Shown here: in pieces, positions 1 to 5,150 of the stretch
How positions within the stretch are numbered: position 1 is the stretch's first letter
Layout: each line of letters begins with the position of its first letter
Source of the DNA: JACCTH01 sp035250485
GTDB lineage: Bacteria > Actinomycetota > Acidimicrobiia > Spongiisociales > ZC4RG35
Length of the DNA: 5,150 nt
NCBI GenBank assembly: GCA_035250485.1
Contig: DATFFB010000131.1
Coordinates: forward strand, 1 to 5,150
Reading direction: 5' to 3'
Made by a program: the position numbers and the translations under genes
The notes under the pieces: generated by a model
Database searches by the model: none
Told to the model about the DNA's origin: nothing
Seen by the model: only the letters and a program-made list of their open reading frames with translations

Positions 1-56
1 CTACGAGATCTCCAACCGACGCACTAGTCAGAATATGTAGTAGATAGCCTCGCTTC

Positions 57-85
57 TTGACGACGAGAGTCCCGCCACATACGCT
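57..85 (+). promoter_or_regulatory. Predicted sigma-A-type promoter of the small secreted-protein gene
   Basis: The hexamer TTGACG at 57-62 matches the -35 consensus in five of six positions. After exactly 17 bp comes TACGCT at 80-85, which fits the TANNNT -10 pattern of high-GC bacteria. Transcription would then start near A92, giving a leader of about 42 nt before the GTG start at 134. A weak, bulged hairpin (GGAGCC/GGCTTCC, about 100-117) lies in that leader. The two hexamers and their spacing are seen directly; promoter activity is inferred. Confidence 0.6.
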
Positions 86-121
86 CCGTCGACTCGGGAG
101 CCGAAAAGGCTTCCACGATCT

Positions 122-127
122 GGGAGG
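122..127 (+). promoter_or_regulatory. Ribosome binding site that sets a GTG start
   Basis: GGGAGG at 122-127 is a strong Shine-Dalgarno sequence. It lies 6 nt before the GTG at 134 but directly abuts the in-frame TTG at 128, which is therefore too close to be used. This favours the GTG start and a protein two residues shorter than the longest open frame. Confidence 0.6.
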
Positions 128-133
128 TTGGGA

Positions 134-508
134 GTGGGCAACAAGAGATTGCTTGCGGTTTTCGTATCTACAGCTGCCGTCCTGGCGCTATTTGCCAGCG
201 CCGCCCTGGCGGGTGAGGTAACTGGCAGTGGCGCCAATGAGGAACAGAATCAAGGCGTGTCGTGGTGTTCATTTTCGGGATTGAATGACGATCCGGGTGC
301 GTCGACCGATCCCACCGTGAATCCCGAGCTCATTCCGAACGGCCCTGGCGGCCAATCGCAATCCTTCGGGCAGGATGTAAGACTTGGATTCGGCAATCCA
401 CGCGAGTTCAACCCTGGAATGGCTTGCAACCCCAACCATGCGCCGGACTTTGGTTTCCCGCCGCAGCCGAACCGAACCAAGACCCACCCCGTGTTTCCCA
501 AGCCATAG
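134..508 (+). CDS. Small secreted protein of unknown function, 124 aa
   Basis: I cannot assign a function. From the GTG start the protein opens with a classic Sec signal peptide: N-K-R at residues 3-5, a hydrophobic core at about 6-23, and an A-L-A signal peptidase I site at 24-26, leaving a mature chain of about 98 residues starting G-E-V-T-G. The mature part has no further membrane segment and is rich in Gly, Pro and Asn. It carries two cysteines, C45 in WCSFSGLNDD and C98 in NPGMACNPN, which could form one disulfide outside the cell. The motif pattern C-S-F-S-G-L-N-D, then Q-S-F-G-Q, then P-G-x-A-C-N resembles, from memory, short hypothetical exported proteins of Actinomycetota; this is unverified. 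The gene stands alone, with its own promoter upstream and an intrinsic terminator 21 nt after the stop codon. Its C-terminus is Pro- and Lys-rich (PVFPKP). That it is a real gene is well supported by the signal peptide, ribosome binding site, promoter and terminator; its role is open. Confidence 0.8.
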   Translation: MGNKRLLAVFVSTAAVLALFASAALAGEVTGSGANEEQNQGVSWCSFSGLNDDPGASTDPTVNPELIPNGPGGQSQSFGQDVRLGFGNPREFNPGMACNPNHAPDFGFPPQPNRTKTHPVFPKP

Positions 509-524
509 TTCTGGCTTTAACTAT
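500..524 (+). repeat. Two overlapping, mutually exclusive small inverted repeats at the stop codon
   Basis: AAGCCA (500-505) pairs with TGGCTT (512-517) across a 6-nt loop that contains the TAG stop codon. ATAGTT (505-510) pairs with AACTAT (519-524) across an 8-nt loop. The two hairpins share bases and cannot form together. Each stem is only 6 bp, so both are weak compared with the terminator that follows at 530. They may add to transcript 3'-end stability or be chance. Confidence 0.35.
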
Positions 525-529
525 CTGGC

Positions 530-569
530 AATAGACCAGCCCTTGGCGGGCTGGTCTATTTCGTTATTG
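530..569 (+). terminator. Intrinsic (Rho-independent) terminator
   Basis: AATAGACCAGCCC (530-542) and GGGCTGGTCTATT (548-560) are perfect reverse complements, giving a 13-bp stem with a 5-nt loop TTGGC. The stem is GC-rich near the loop and is followed by a T-rich tract (TTTCGTTATT, beginning within the stem's last bases). The other side of the stem is not A-rich, so it should act only on rightward transcripts. It lies 21 nt after the secreted-protein stop codon and ends about 40 nt before pheS, separating the two transcription units. Confidence 0.88.
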
Positions 570-593
570 GGCAAAGTGATCCTTCGGTAACCT
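564..593 (+). promoter_or_regulatory. Candidate promoter for a leaderless pheS operon transcript
   Basis: TAACCT at 588-593 fits TANNNT and lies 9 nt before the pheS ATG, so transcription would begin at or within a few bases of the start codon. Possible -35 elements are TTATTG (564-569, 18-bp spacer) or TTGGGC (567-572, 15-bp spacer); both are poor. Bases 591-602 are pyrimidine-rich (CCTTCCTCGCCC) with no Shine-Dalgarno-like sequence, which fits a leaderless mRNA. A promoter is expected here because a strong terminator lies just upstream. The position is inferred; the -10 match is seen. Confidence 0.45.
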
Positions 594-602
594 TCCTCGC
601 CC

Positions 603-1640
603 ATGAATCTGCACGAGCACCTGGCCTCAGCCGAAGCGACGATTCAGGCTGTTCAAACCCTGGCAGATCTCGATGACCTCGAAACGAAGCTGTTGGGTAG
701 GAACAGCCCTGTTGGCGAGGCCCGGCGTCAATTGGGAAAGCTCGATCCCGGGGACCGCCCGGCTGCCGGTGTCGAGGTCAATCGAGTCACCGCAGAGCTC
801 AACCGACTGATAGCCGAGAGGAGAGGCGAGCTCGCTCGGGCCGAGGCGAACTTGCTGTTGGCGAACGACTCGGTGGACGTCACGGTCGAACGCTGGAGTC
901 TCAGCCAAGGCACCGAGCACCTGGTTCAACAAACGATCGATGAGGTCTGCGACATCTTCATCGGGCTCGGATACCGCGTAGAACAAGGCCCCGAAGCAGA
1001 GCTGGCCTGGTTCAATTTCGACGCCCTCAACACTCCTCCCCACCACCCCTCGCGGTTCGAATCAGACACCCTTTATCTCGATTTCGGCGACCCGGCCGAC
1101 GAAGTGCTTTTGCGCACGCACACCTCGCCCATGCAGGTGCGCTACATGCAGTCGCACAAACCCCCGCTTTACGTGGTCGTGCCCGGCAAGACATTTCGAT
1201 CCGACACCATCGATGCCAGCCATCTGCCGGTGTTTCATCAAATTGAGGGACTGGCGGTCGACTCGGGAATTGTTTTCTCGGATCTGAAGGGGACCCTGGC
1301 TCACTTCGCCCGAGAGTTCTTCGGCCGCGAGCAACGGATCCGCCTGCGCCCGAGCTTCTTCCCCTTCACTGAGCCCTCGGCCGAGCTCGACGTTTCCTGC
1401 TTCGTTTGCGGCGGAGCTAGCGCCACCTGTCGGCTTTGTGGGGGAAGCGGCTGGTTAGAAATGGCCGGATGCGGAATGGTCGATCCCAACGTCCTGGATA
1501 TGGCCGGTCATGACTCCCAAACCCTGTCAGGGTTTGCATTCGGCATGGGTGTAGAACGCCTGGCAATGGTGCGCCACGGGATCTCCAACATCCGCGTCTT
1601 CATCGATAACGACTTGCGCGCTCTCCGGCAGTTTCGATGA
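603..1640 (+). CDS. pheS: Phenylalanyl-tRNA synthetase alpha subunit
   Basis: This is the catalytic subunit of the class II (alpha-beta)2 enzyme that joins L-phenylalanine to tRNA-Phe in the cytoplasm, using ATP. At 345 aa it has the usual bacterial length. Residues 1 to about 85 form the N-terminal helical coiled-coil arm that contacts tRNA (LGRNSPVGE and LDPGDRPAAG are family signatures). About 93-343 is the synthetase core: NFDALNTPPHHPSR at 138-151, motif 2 from FRSDT through FHQIEGL (198-217), RPSFFPFTEPSAELDV at 249-264, and motif 3 GFAFGMGVERL at 310-320. A312 corresponds to the alanine (E. coli A294) that shapes the phenylalanine pocket. Residues 266-279 contain two CxxC pairs, a zinc-knuckle-like insert that I recall from many non-proteobacterial PheS proteins; here the spacing between pairs is 6 residues. 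The ATG at 603 is chosen because the N-terminus aligns with known PheS starts, although no ribosome binding site precedes it. Its TGA overlaps the pheT ATG. Confidence 0.98.
   Translation: MNLHEHLASAEATIQAVQTLADLDDLETKLLGRNSPVGEARRQLGKLDPGDRPAAGVEVNRVTAELNRLIAERRGELARAEANLLLANDSVDVTVERWSLSQGTEHLVQQTIDEVCDIFIGLGYRVEQGPEAELAWFNFDALNTPPHHPSRFESDTLYLDFGDPADEVLLRTHTSPMQVRYMQSHKPPLYVVVPGKTFRSDTIDASHLPVFHQIEGLAVDSGIVFSDLKGTLAHFAREFFGREQRIRLRPSFFPFTEPSAELDVSCFVCGGASATCRLCGGSGWLEMAGCGMVDPNVLDMAGHDSQTLSGFAFGMGVERLAMVRHGISNIRVFIDNDLRALRQFR
1518..1536. repeat. Perfect 19-nt odd palindrome inside pheS
   Basis: CAAACCCTG and CAGGGTTTG are exact reverse complements around a single T at 1527. In RNA this could fold as an 8-bp stem with a 3-nt loop. 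It encodes part of the conserved stretch leading into motif 3 (Q-T-L-S-G-F), so protein constraint explains part of the sequence. It may be an operator-like site, an mRNA hairpin or chance. Confidence 0.4.
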
Positions 1641-4039
1641 AGGTCTCTCTTCGCTGGCTCGCCGAGTTCATCGACCTCCCTGATCCCGATCAAGTGGAAG
1701 TGCAGCGGGCGCTCAACTCTCTTGGCCTGAAAGTCGAAAGCGCCACCGAACTGACGGCGGACTGGAGCGGGGTCTATGTGGGCGTTGTCGAATCGATTAG
1801 GCCACACCCCAATGCCGACAAGGTGCGCTTGTGCCGTGTGAGTACGGGGGAGGACCCCACTGAAGTAGTTTGCGGTGCCTGGAACTTCGAGCCAGGGGCC
1901 AAAGTCGCGTTTGCTGTTCCCGGTGCGGTGCTGGCCGGCGGATTCGAGATCGGAGAGCGGACAATTCGCGGCGTGGAGTCACGGGGGATGATCTGCTCCG
2001 AGCGCGAACTTGGCCTCGGCGCCGACCACGAAGGCATCCTCGTGCTCGACCCGGACGCCGAGGTAGGGAGGGCCTTCGAAGACATCGTCGATCTCCCCGA
2101 CTATGTGCTCGACCTCGAGATCACCTCGAACCGGCCCGATCAGATGTCGATGCTGGGAGTCGCCCGGGAACTAGCCGCCTTCTACCAGGTGCCCTACCGA
2201 ATCCCACCAGGGGAGGTCGCCGGCGATGACAGGGCTCTCCGGACCTCCGTCCGTGTCGACGATATTGATGGTTGTTTCCGATTCGTCGCCCGCGAGCTCT
2301 TCGATGTCAGCGTCAAGCCCTCGCCCTTGAAAATTCGCCAGCGCTTGAAGGCGGCGGGAATCCGACCCATCTCCAACATCGTCGATGTGACCAACTACGT
2401 CATGTTGGAGCTCGGTCAGCCCCTCCATGCCTTCGATTTCGACCGCTTGGCCCAGAACGAGATCGTGGTGAGAAGGGCGCGAACCGGAGAGAGATTGCGC
2501 ACCCTCGATGGAGTGGACCGGGTGTTGAGCGAGGCCGACCTCGTCGTCGCTGATGCGGAGACGGCAAGCGGCCTGGCGGGAACCATGGGCGGCGGCGACT
2601 CCGAGGTTTCCGGCGAGACCAGAAACGTGGTGATCGAGGCGGCTTCATGGGACGCCCCGACGGTGCTCCATATGAGCAAGCGCCACGCGATTCGCACCGA
2701 GGCCTCAGCCCGCTTCGAACGGGGCGTCGACCCCAATCTCCCTCCGCTCGCTGCTGCCCGTGCCAATCGCCTGATGATGGATCTGGCCGGTGGCACCTCG
2801 CCGTCGGAGGCCATCGACGTCGTCACCCGCGCCTTTGTTCCGGACACCGTCTCGTTGCCTCTGGCGGAGGTCGACAGGCTCCTTGGAGGAGTGGTTCCTC
2901 GAAGCGAGGTGAGACGGCTGCTCGAACGCCTCGACCTCGAGGTGGAGGGAGAAGATCCCTTGGCGGTCACGATCCCCACCCGCCGTCGCGATCTCGAACG
3001 ACCCGCCGATTTGGTCGAAGAGGTCGCCCGCCTCTACGGCTACGACAGCTTTCCCGAGAGCCTTCCGACCGGGCCCGCTGGGGGGTACAAGGACGAGCAG
3101 CAGCGACACCGTTCCCTCCGTCGTGTGCTCACCGGGGCCGGCCTCTATCAAGCGATCAACCTCTCCTTCTCGGGCACCGACGATCTGGAGGCCTTCGCCT
3201 ATCCAGCGGATCATGAAGCTCGACTCACGGTGCGGGTTTCGAATCCGCTCAATGAGGAGCTCGCCACCCTTCGGACCTCCCTCCTCCCGGGACTGCTGCG
3301 GACGCTGCGCTACAACCTGAATCGGGGAAGCGGGGACCTCGGCATTTTTGAAATCGGGCGGGTTTTCATAAATACGCCCTGGGCCGAAGACGATCGCTTG
3401 CCGCATCAGCCCGAGCGCCTCGGCTATTCGGTTAGCGGCCATCTCGGGCCGACTGAGATGGGAAACGGCGCCCGACCGGTCGACATGTTTACGGCCACCG
3501 CCCTGTGGCGAATTCTGGCGGGTGGATTGGGACTCGACGATTGGAAGCTCGAAACGGCCGCGCCCGCTGGTTACCACCCCGGGCGAACGGCGAGGGTGAT
3601 GCTCGACGGTAGAAAGATCGGCTACGTCGGTGAGCTGCATCCGTCGACTGCGGCGGCGTACGGCCTGGACGGAAGAATCGCGGTGGGGGAGATCGAACTG
3701 ATGCCACTGCTCGCGCCCGTAAAGCGGTGGGAGCTTGTCGAGCCGAGTTCGTTCCCCGCCGTCGATTTCGACTTGTCATTCGTGGTTCCAGAGGAAATGC
3801 CTGCCGGGGACCTGCTGGCGGCCACCAGGGAGGTGGCAACCGATCTTTGTGAAACGGCGCGGCTTTTTGACGAGTACCGGGGCCCCGAGCTCGGCCGCGG
3901 AAGGAAGGCACTGGCCATTACCTATCGATTCCGAGCACCCGACCACACGTTTTCCACCGATGAGATCGCCGACCTTCGTCAGCGCCTGGTGGCGGCGGCG
4001 AAAGCTCTCGGAGCCACCCTCCGCGGAGAGCAAGGATGA
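1637..4039 (+). CDS. pheT: Phenylalanyl-tRNA synthetase beta subunit
   Basis: This is the large subunit of the heterotetrameric synthetase; it binds tRNA-Phe and hydrolyses mischarged Tyr-tRNA-Phe. At 800 aa it is full length. Domains in order: N-terminal MKVSLRWLAEF signature; EMAPII/OB-type tRNA-binding domain at about 42-153 (HPNADKV at 57-63, GVESRGMICSE at 112-122); B3/B4 editing domain at about 212-390, with QPLHAFDFD at 261-269, a GTMGG glycine stretch near 315, the conserved Glu of VIEAA (E334) and RTEASARFERGVDP at 353-366; B5 domain at about 402-474 ending in DLVEEVARLYGYD; inactive synthetase-like core at about 490-690 (NPLNEELATLRTSLLPGLL, FEIGRVF, GYVGELHP); and the ferredoxin-fold anticodon-binding domain at about 704-797 (FPAVDFDLSFVV, FDEYRG, GATLRG). 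Editing residues look intact, so proofreading is expected. The ATGA overlap with pheS and lack of a strong ribosome binding site suggest translational coupling that keeps the subunits equimolar. The stop codon overlaps the next start in the same way. Confidence 0.98.
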   Translation: MKVSLRWLAEFIDLPDPDQVEVQRALNSLGLKVESATELTADWSGVYVGVVESIRPHPNADKVRLCRVSTGEDPTEVVCGAWNFEPGAKVAFAVPGAVLAGGFEIGERTIRGVESRGMICSERELGLGADHEGILVLDPDAEVGRAFEDIVDLPDYVLDLEITSNRPDQMSMLGVARELAAFYQVPYRIPPGEVAGDDRALRTSVRVDDIDGCFRFVARELFDVSVKPSPLKIRQRLKAAGIRPISNIVDVTNYVMLELGQPLHAFDFDRLAQNEIVVRRARTGERLRTLDGVDRVLSEADLVVADAETASGLAGTMGGGDSEVSGETRNVVIEAASWDAPTVLHMSKRHAIRTEASARFERGVDPNLPPLAAARANRLMMDLAGGTSPSEAIDVVTRAFVPDTVSLPLAEVDRLLGGVVPRSEVRRLLERLDLEVEGEDPLAVTIPTRRRDLERPADLVEEVARLYGYDSFPESLPTGPAGGYKDEQQRHRSLRRVLTGAGLYQAINLSFSGTDDLEAFAYPADHEARLTVRVSNPLNEELATLRTSLLPGLLRTLRYNLNRGSGDLGIFEIGRVFINTPWAEDDRLPHQPERLGYSVSGHLGPTEMGNGARPVDMFTATALWRILAGGLGLDDWKLETAAPAGYHPGRTARVMLDGRKIGYVGELHPSTAAAYGLDGRIAVGEIELMPLLAPVKRWELVEPSSFPAVDFDLSFVVPEEMPAGDLLAATREVATDLCETARLFDEYRGPELGRGRKALAITYRFRAPDHTFSTDEIADLRQRLVAAAKALGATLRGEQG
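4025..4030 (+). promoter_or_regulatory. Ribosome binding site of argF inside the end of pheT
   Basis: GGAGAG at 4025-4030 lies 5 nt before the ATG at 4036 (7 nt from its GGAG core). It supports that start and independent initiation in addition to coupling through the ATGA overlap. The GGAG is also the right arm of the palindrome CTCCGCGGAG (4019-4028), but the loop is too tight for a strong hairpin. Confidence 0.55.
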
Positions 4040-4929
4040 AGCATTTGCTTCGCATCGGAGATCTCGACTCGGCCGAGTTGATCGATCTGATGGGCCTTTC
4101 CCAGCGAGTCAAGGACAATCCCGGTGATTATGCGGGGGCCCTCGCCGGCCGGTCGATAGGGCTCTTTTTCATGAAACAGTCGGTGCGTACCTGGGTCTCG
4201 ACCGATGTCGCCGCCATACAACTGGGAATTCACCCGGTGGTGATTCGCAACGAGCAGATCGGCCTGGGGTCGCGGGAGACGCCCGAGGATGTCGGCCGGG
4301 TCCTCGAACGGTATCTCGACCTGTTGGGGATGAGAGTGTTCGATCACGAGGATCTGGAAAGGGTGGCGAAGGCGGTCTCGGTGCCCGTGATCAACCTGCT
4401 GAGCGATGCCGAACACCCCTGTCAGGCGGTGGCCGATGTGCAAACGATGGCCGAGCACCTGCCGCTCGCGGAAACCTCAGTCGCCTACGTGGGCGACGGC
4501 AACAACACGGCGGCTTCTTTGATCGGCGCGGTCACGCGGGCCGGGGGCTCCGTTCGTGTCGCCAGCCCCGAGGGCTATTTCATTTCCGACGAGGTCCTGA
4601 CCGATGCCCGACACCATGGCGAGGTGGAGGTAACGACGGATCCGATCGAAGCCGTGTCCGGAGCCAACGTCGTCTACACGGACGTCTGGACTTCGATGGG
4701 CTACGAGGCTGAGAGCACCGAACGACGTCGGGTGCTCGCCCCCTATCGGGTCGATCTGGAACTCTTTGAAAGAGCCGACTCCGATGCGCTGTTCATGCAC
4801 TGCCTCCCAGCGCATCGCGGAGAAGAAGTAACGGACGAAGTTCTCGAGCATCCCCGGTCGGTCGTCTTCGATCAGGCCGAGAATCGCCTGCACAGCTTCA
4901 AAGCGATTCTTCTCACTGCTCTCGGCTAG
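4036..4929 (+). CDS. argF: Ornithine carbamoyltransferase-family protein with an altered carbamoyl-phosphate loop
   Basis: The family transfers the carbamoyl group of carbamoyl phosphate to L-ornithine, giving citrulline for arginine synthesis, in a cytoplasmic trimer. The protein is 297 aa, a little shorter than the usual 300-335. The N-terminal carbamoyl-phosphate domain is at about 1-138 and the ornithine domain at about 145-290. Present landmarks: R51 in the phosphate loop, R100 (in GMRVF), HPCQ at 127-130, GDGNN at 153-157, DVWTSMG at 216-222 (the ornithine-binding D and SMG loop), HCLPAHRGEE at 255-264 and QAENRLH at 280-286. The odd point is the loop at 46-55, which reads M-K-Q-S-V-R-T-W-V-S where the family usually has E-K-P-S-(T/A)-R-T-R-x-S. 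Glu, Pro and the second Arg are replaced, the last by Trp (W53). HSFKA near the end also replaces the common H-x-x-KA/QKA forms. The SMG loop and HCLP argue for ornithine over acetyl- or succinylornithine or aspartate as substrate. The family call is firm; full activity is not. The ATGA overlap with pheT and good ribosome binding site indicate operon expression. Confidence 0.88.
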   Translation: MKHLLRIGDLDSAELIDLMGLSQRVKDNPGDYAGALAGRSIGLFFMKQSVRTWVSTDVAAIQLGIHPVVIRNEQIGLGSRETPEDVGRVLERYLDLLGMRVFDHEDLERVAKAVSVPVINLLSDAEHPCQAVADVQTMAEHLPLAETSVAYVGDGNNTAASLIGAVTRAGGSVRVASPEGYFISDEVLTDARHHGEVEVTTDPIEAVSGANVVYTDVWTSMGYEAESTERRRVLAPYRVDLELFERADSDALFMHCLPAHRGEEVTDEVLEHPRSVVFDQAENRLHSFKAILLTALG

Positions 4930-4950
4930 ACGGCTCAGATCCAGAGCGCG

Positions 4951-5150
4951 ATGAGTGCCGAGTTTCTCAATCTGACCGCCGACCAGGCCGCCCCGCGTTT
5001 GCTCGGCTGGTTGCTTCTCAGTGAGGTGGCCGGTCAGAAAGCCGGGGTCACGATCACAGAAGTCGAGGCCTATCGATCGGATGATCCGGCCAGTCATTCG
5101 TTCGGTGGACCCCGAGGGCGCAACGTTGTCATGTTCGAGCGGCCGGGACT
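4951..5150 (+). CDS. mpg: 3-methyladenine DNA glycosylase (AAG/Mpg family), 5' part only
   Basis: The reading frame is open from the ATG at 4951 to the right edge, giving 66 complete codons of a protein that is usually about 190-210 aa. This family excises alkylated purines such as 3-methyladenine from DNA as monofunctional glycosylases in base-excision repair. The N-terminal AAPRLLGWLLL helix (residues 13-23), TEVEAY (36-41), DDPASHSFGG (44-53) and the RNVVMFERPG stretch (57-66) match the family opening. By alignment with human AAG, E39 corresponds to the water-activating E125, Y41 to Y127 and H49 to H136, so the visible part of the active site is intact. The ATG lies 21 nt after the argF stop; AGAG at 4943-4946 is only a weak ribosome binding site. 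The frame is the same as argF, separated only by the TAG at 4927, and no earlier in-frame start exists after that stop. In M. tuberculosis an mpg gene also lies downstream of the arginine cluster, next to tyrS. Confidence 0.92.
   Translation, partial: MSAEFLNLTADQAAPRLLGWLLLSEVAGQKAGVTITEVEAYRSDDPASHSFGGPRGRNVVMFERPG

Noticed and set aside
1..56. Possible 3' end of an upstream gene
   Set aside because: All three plus-strand frames reach stops by base 47 and the residual peptides are too short (8-14 residues) to recognise; nothing supportable is seen.
384..590. Open frame of 68 codons overlapping the end of the secreted-protein gene and the terminator
   Set aside because: It has no family motif, lies in another frame of a supported gene and runs through the terminator hairpin.
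1054..1063. GGTTCGAATC, a match to the tRNA T-arm/B-box consensus
   Set aside because: It lies in frame inside the conserved HHPSRFES part of pheS and has no surrounding acceptor stem or anticodon arm; a chance match.
2705..3640. Open frame of 311 codons on the minus strand inside pheT
   Set aside because: It lies wholly opposite conserved PheT domains, has no recognisable domain or ribosome binding site, and long antisense frames are common in GC-rich coding DNA.
4019..4028. CTCCGCGGAG palindrome that could hide the argF ribosome binding site
   Set aside because: Only 3 bp can pair once a 4-nt loop is allowed, and ribosomes finishing pheT would open it; unlikely to regulate.
4927..4953. 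argF and mpg share a reading frame separated by a single TAG, suggesting a readthrough fusion
   Set aside because: Both proteins are complete at the junction by family comparison, and a 21-nt spacer with its own ATG is normal operon spacing; no readthrough signal is visible.
4477..5097. Open frame of 206 codons on the minus strand across argF and mpg
   Set aside because: It spans two recognised genes on the plus strand and its translation shows no family motif; a shadow of GC-biased codon use.

Overview
The window is a high-GC (roughly 60% by eye) bacterial chromosome segment that reads entirely rightward. It most resembles Actinomycetota, possibly Acidimicrobiia or a related deep lineage. 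This rests on the gene content (pheS, pheT, an arginine gene and an mpg-type glycosylase together, as found in one chromosomal section of Mycobacterium tuberculosis), the GC-rich codon use, TANNNT-type -10 elements and an apparently leaderless pheS. No rRNA or other decisive taxonomic marker is present, so this is an inference.

Left part (1-570): bases 1-56 hold no gene I can support. A strong sigma-A-like promoter (TTGACG, 17 bp, TACGCT) is followed by a ribosome binding site and a GTG-started gene for a small secreted protein of 124 aa. It has a clear signal peptide, two cysteines and a Gly/Pro/Asn-rich mature part. A small pair of competing inverted repeats covers its stop codon, and a textbook intrinsic terminator with a perfect 13-bp stem closes the unit.

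Middle and right (571-5150): a second transcription unit appears to begin just after the terminator. It contains pheS, pheT, an ornithine carbamoyltransferase-like gene and the 5' part of a 3-methyladenine DNA glycosylase gene that runs off the right edge. pheS/pheT and pheT/argF overlap as ATGA (4 nt each), and the glycosylase gene starts 21 nt after argF, so this looks like one operon. PheS and PheT form the (alpha-beta)2 phenylalanyl-tRNA synthetase. ArgF would make citrulline for arginine synthesis. The glycosylase would begin base-excision repair of alkylated purines. The grouping is one of conserved gene order rather than a shared pathway.

The window is mostly ordinary housekeeping DNA and I see no new defence, mobile or regulatory system. 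The points worth a second look are a degenerate carbamoyl-phosphate loop in the ArgF protein (SVRTW in place of S-T/A-R-T-R), the compacted pheT-argF-mpg order with no other arg genes between, a probably leaderless pheS, a four-cysteine knuckle in PheS with widened spacing, a 19-nt perfect palindrome inside pheS, and the uncharacterised secreted protein.
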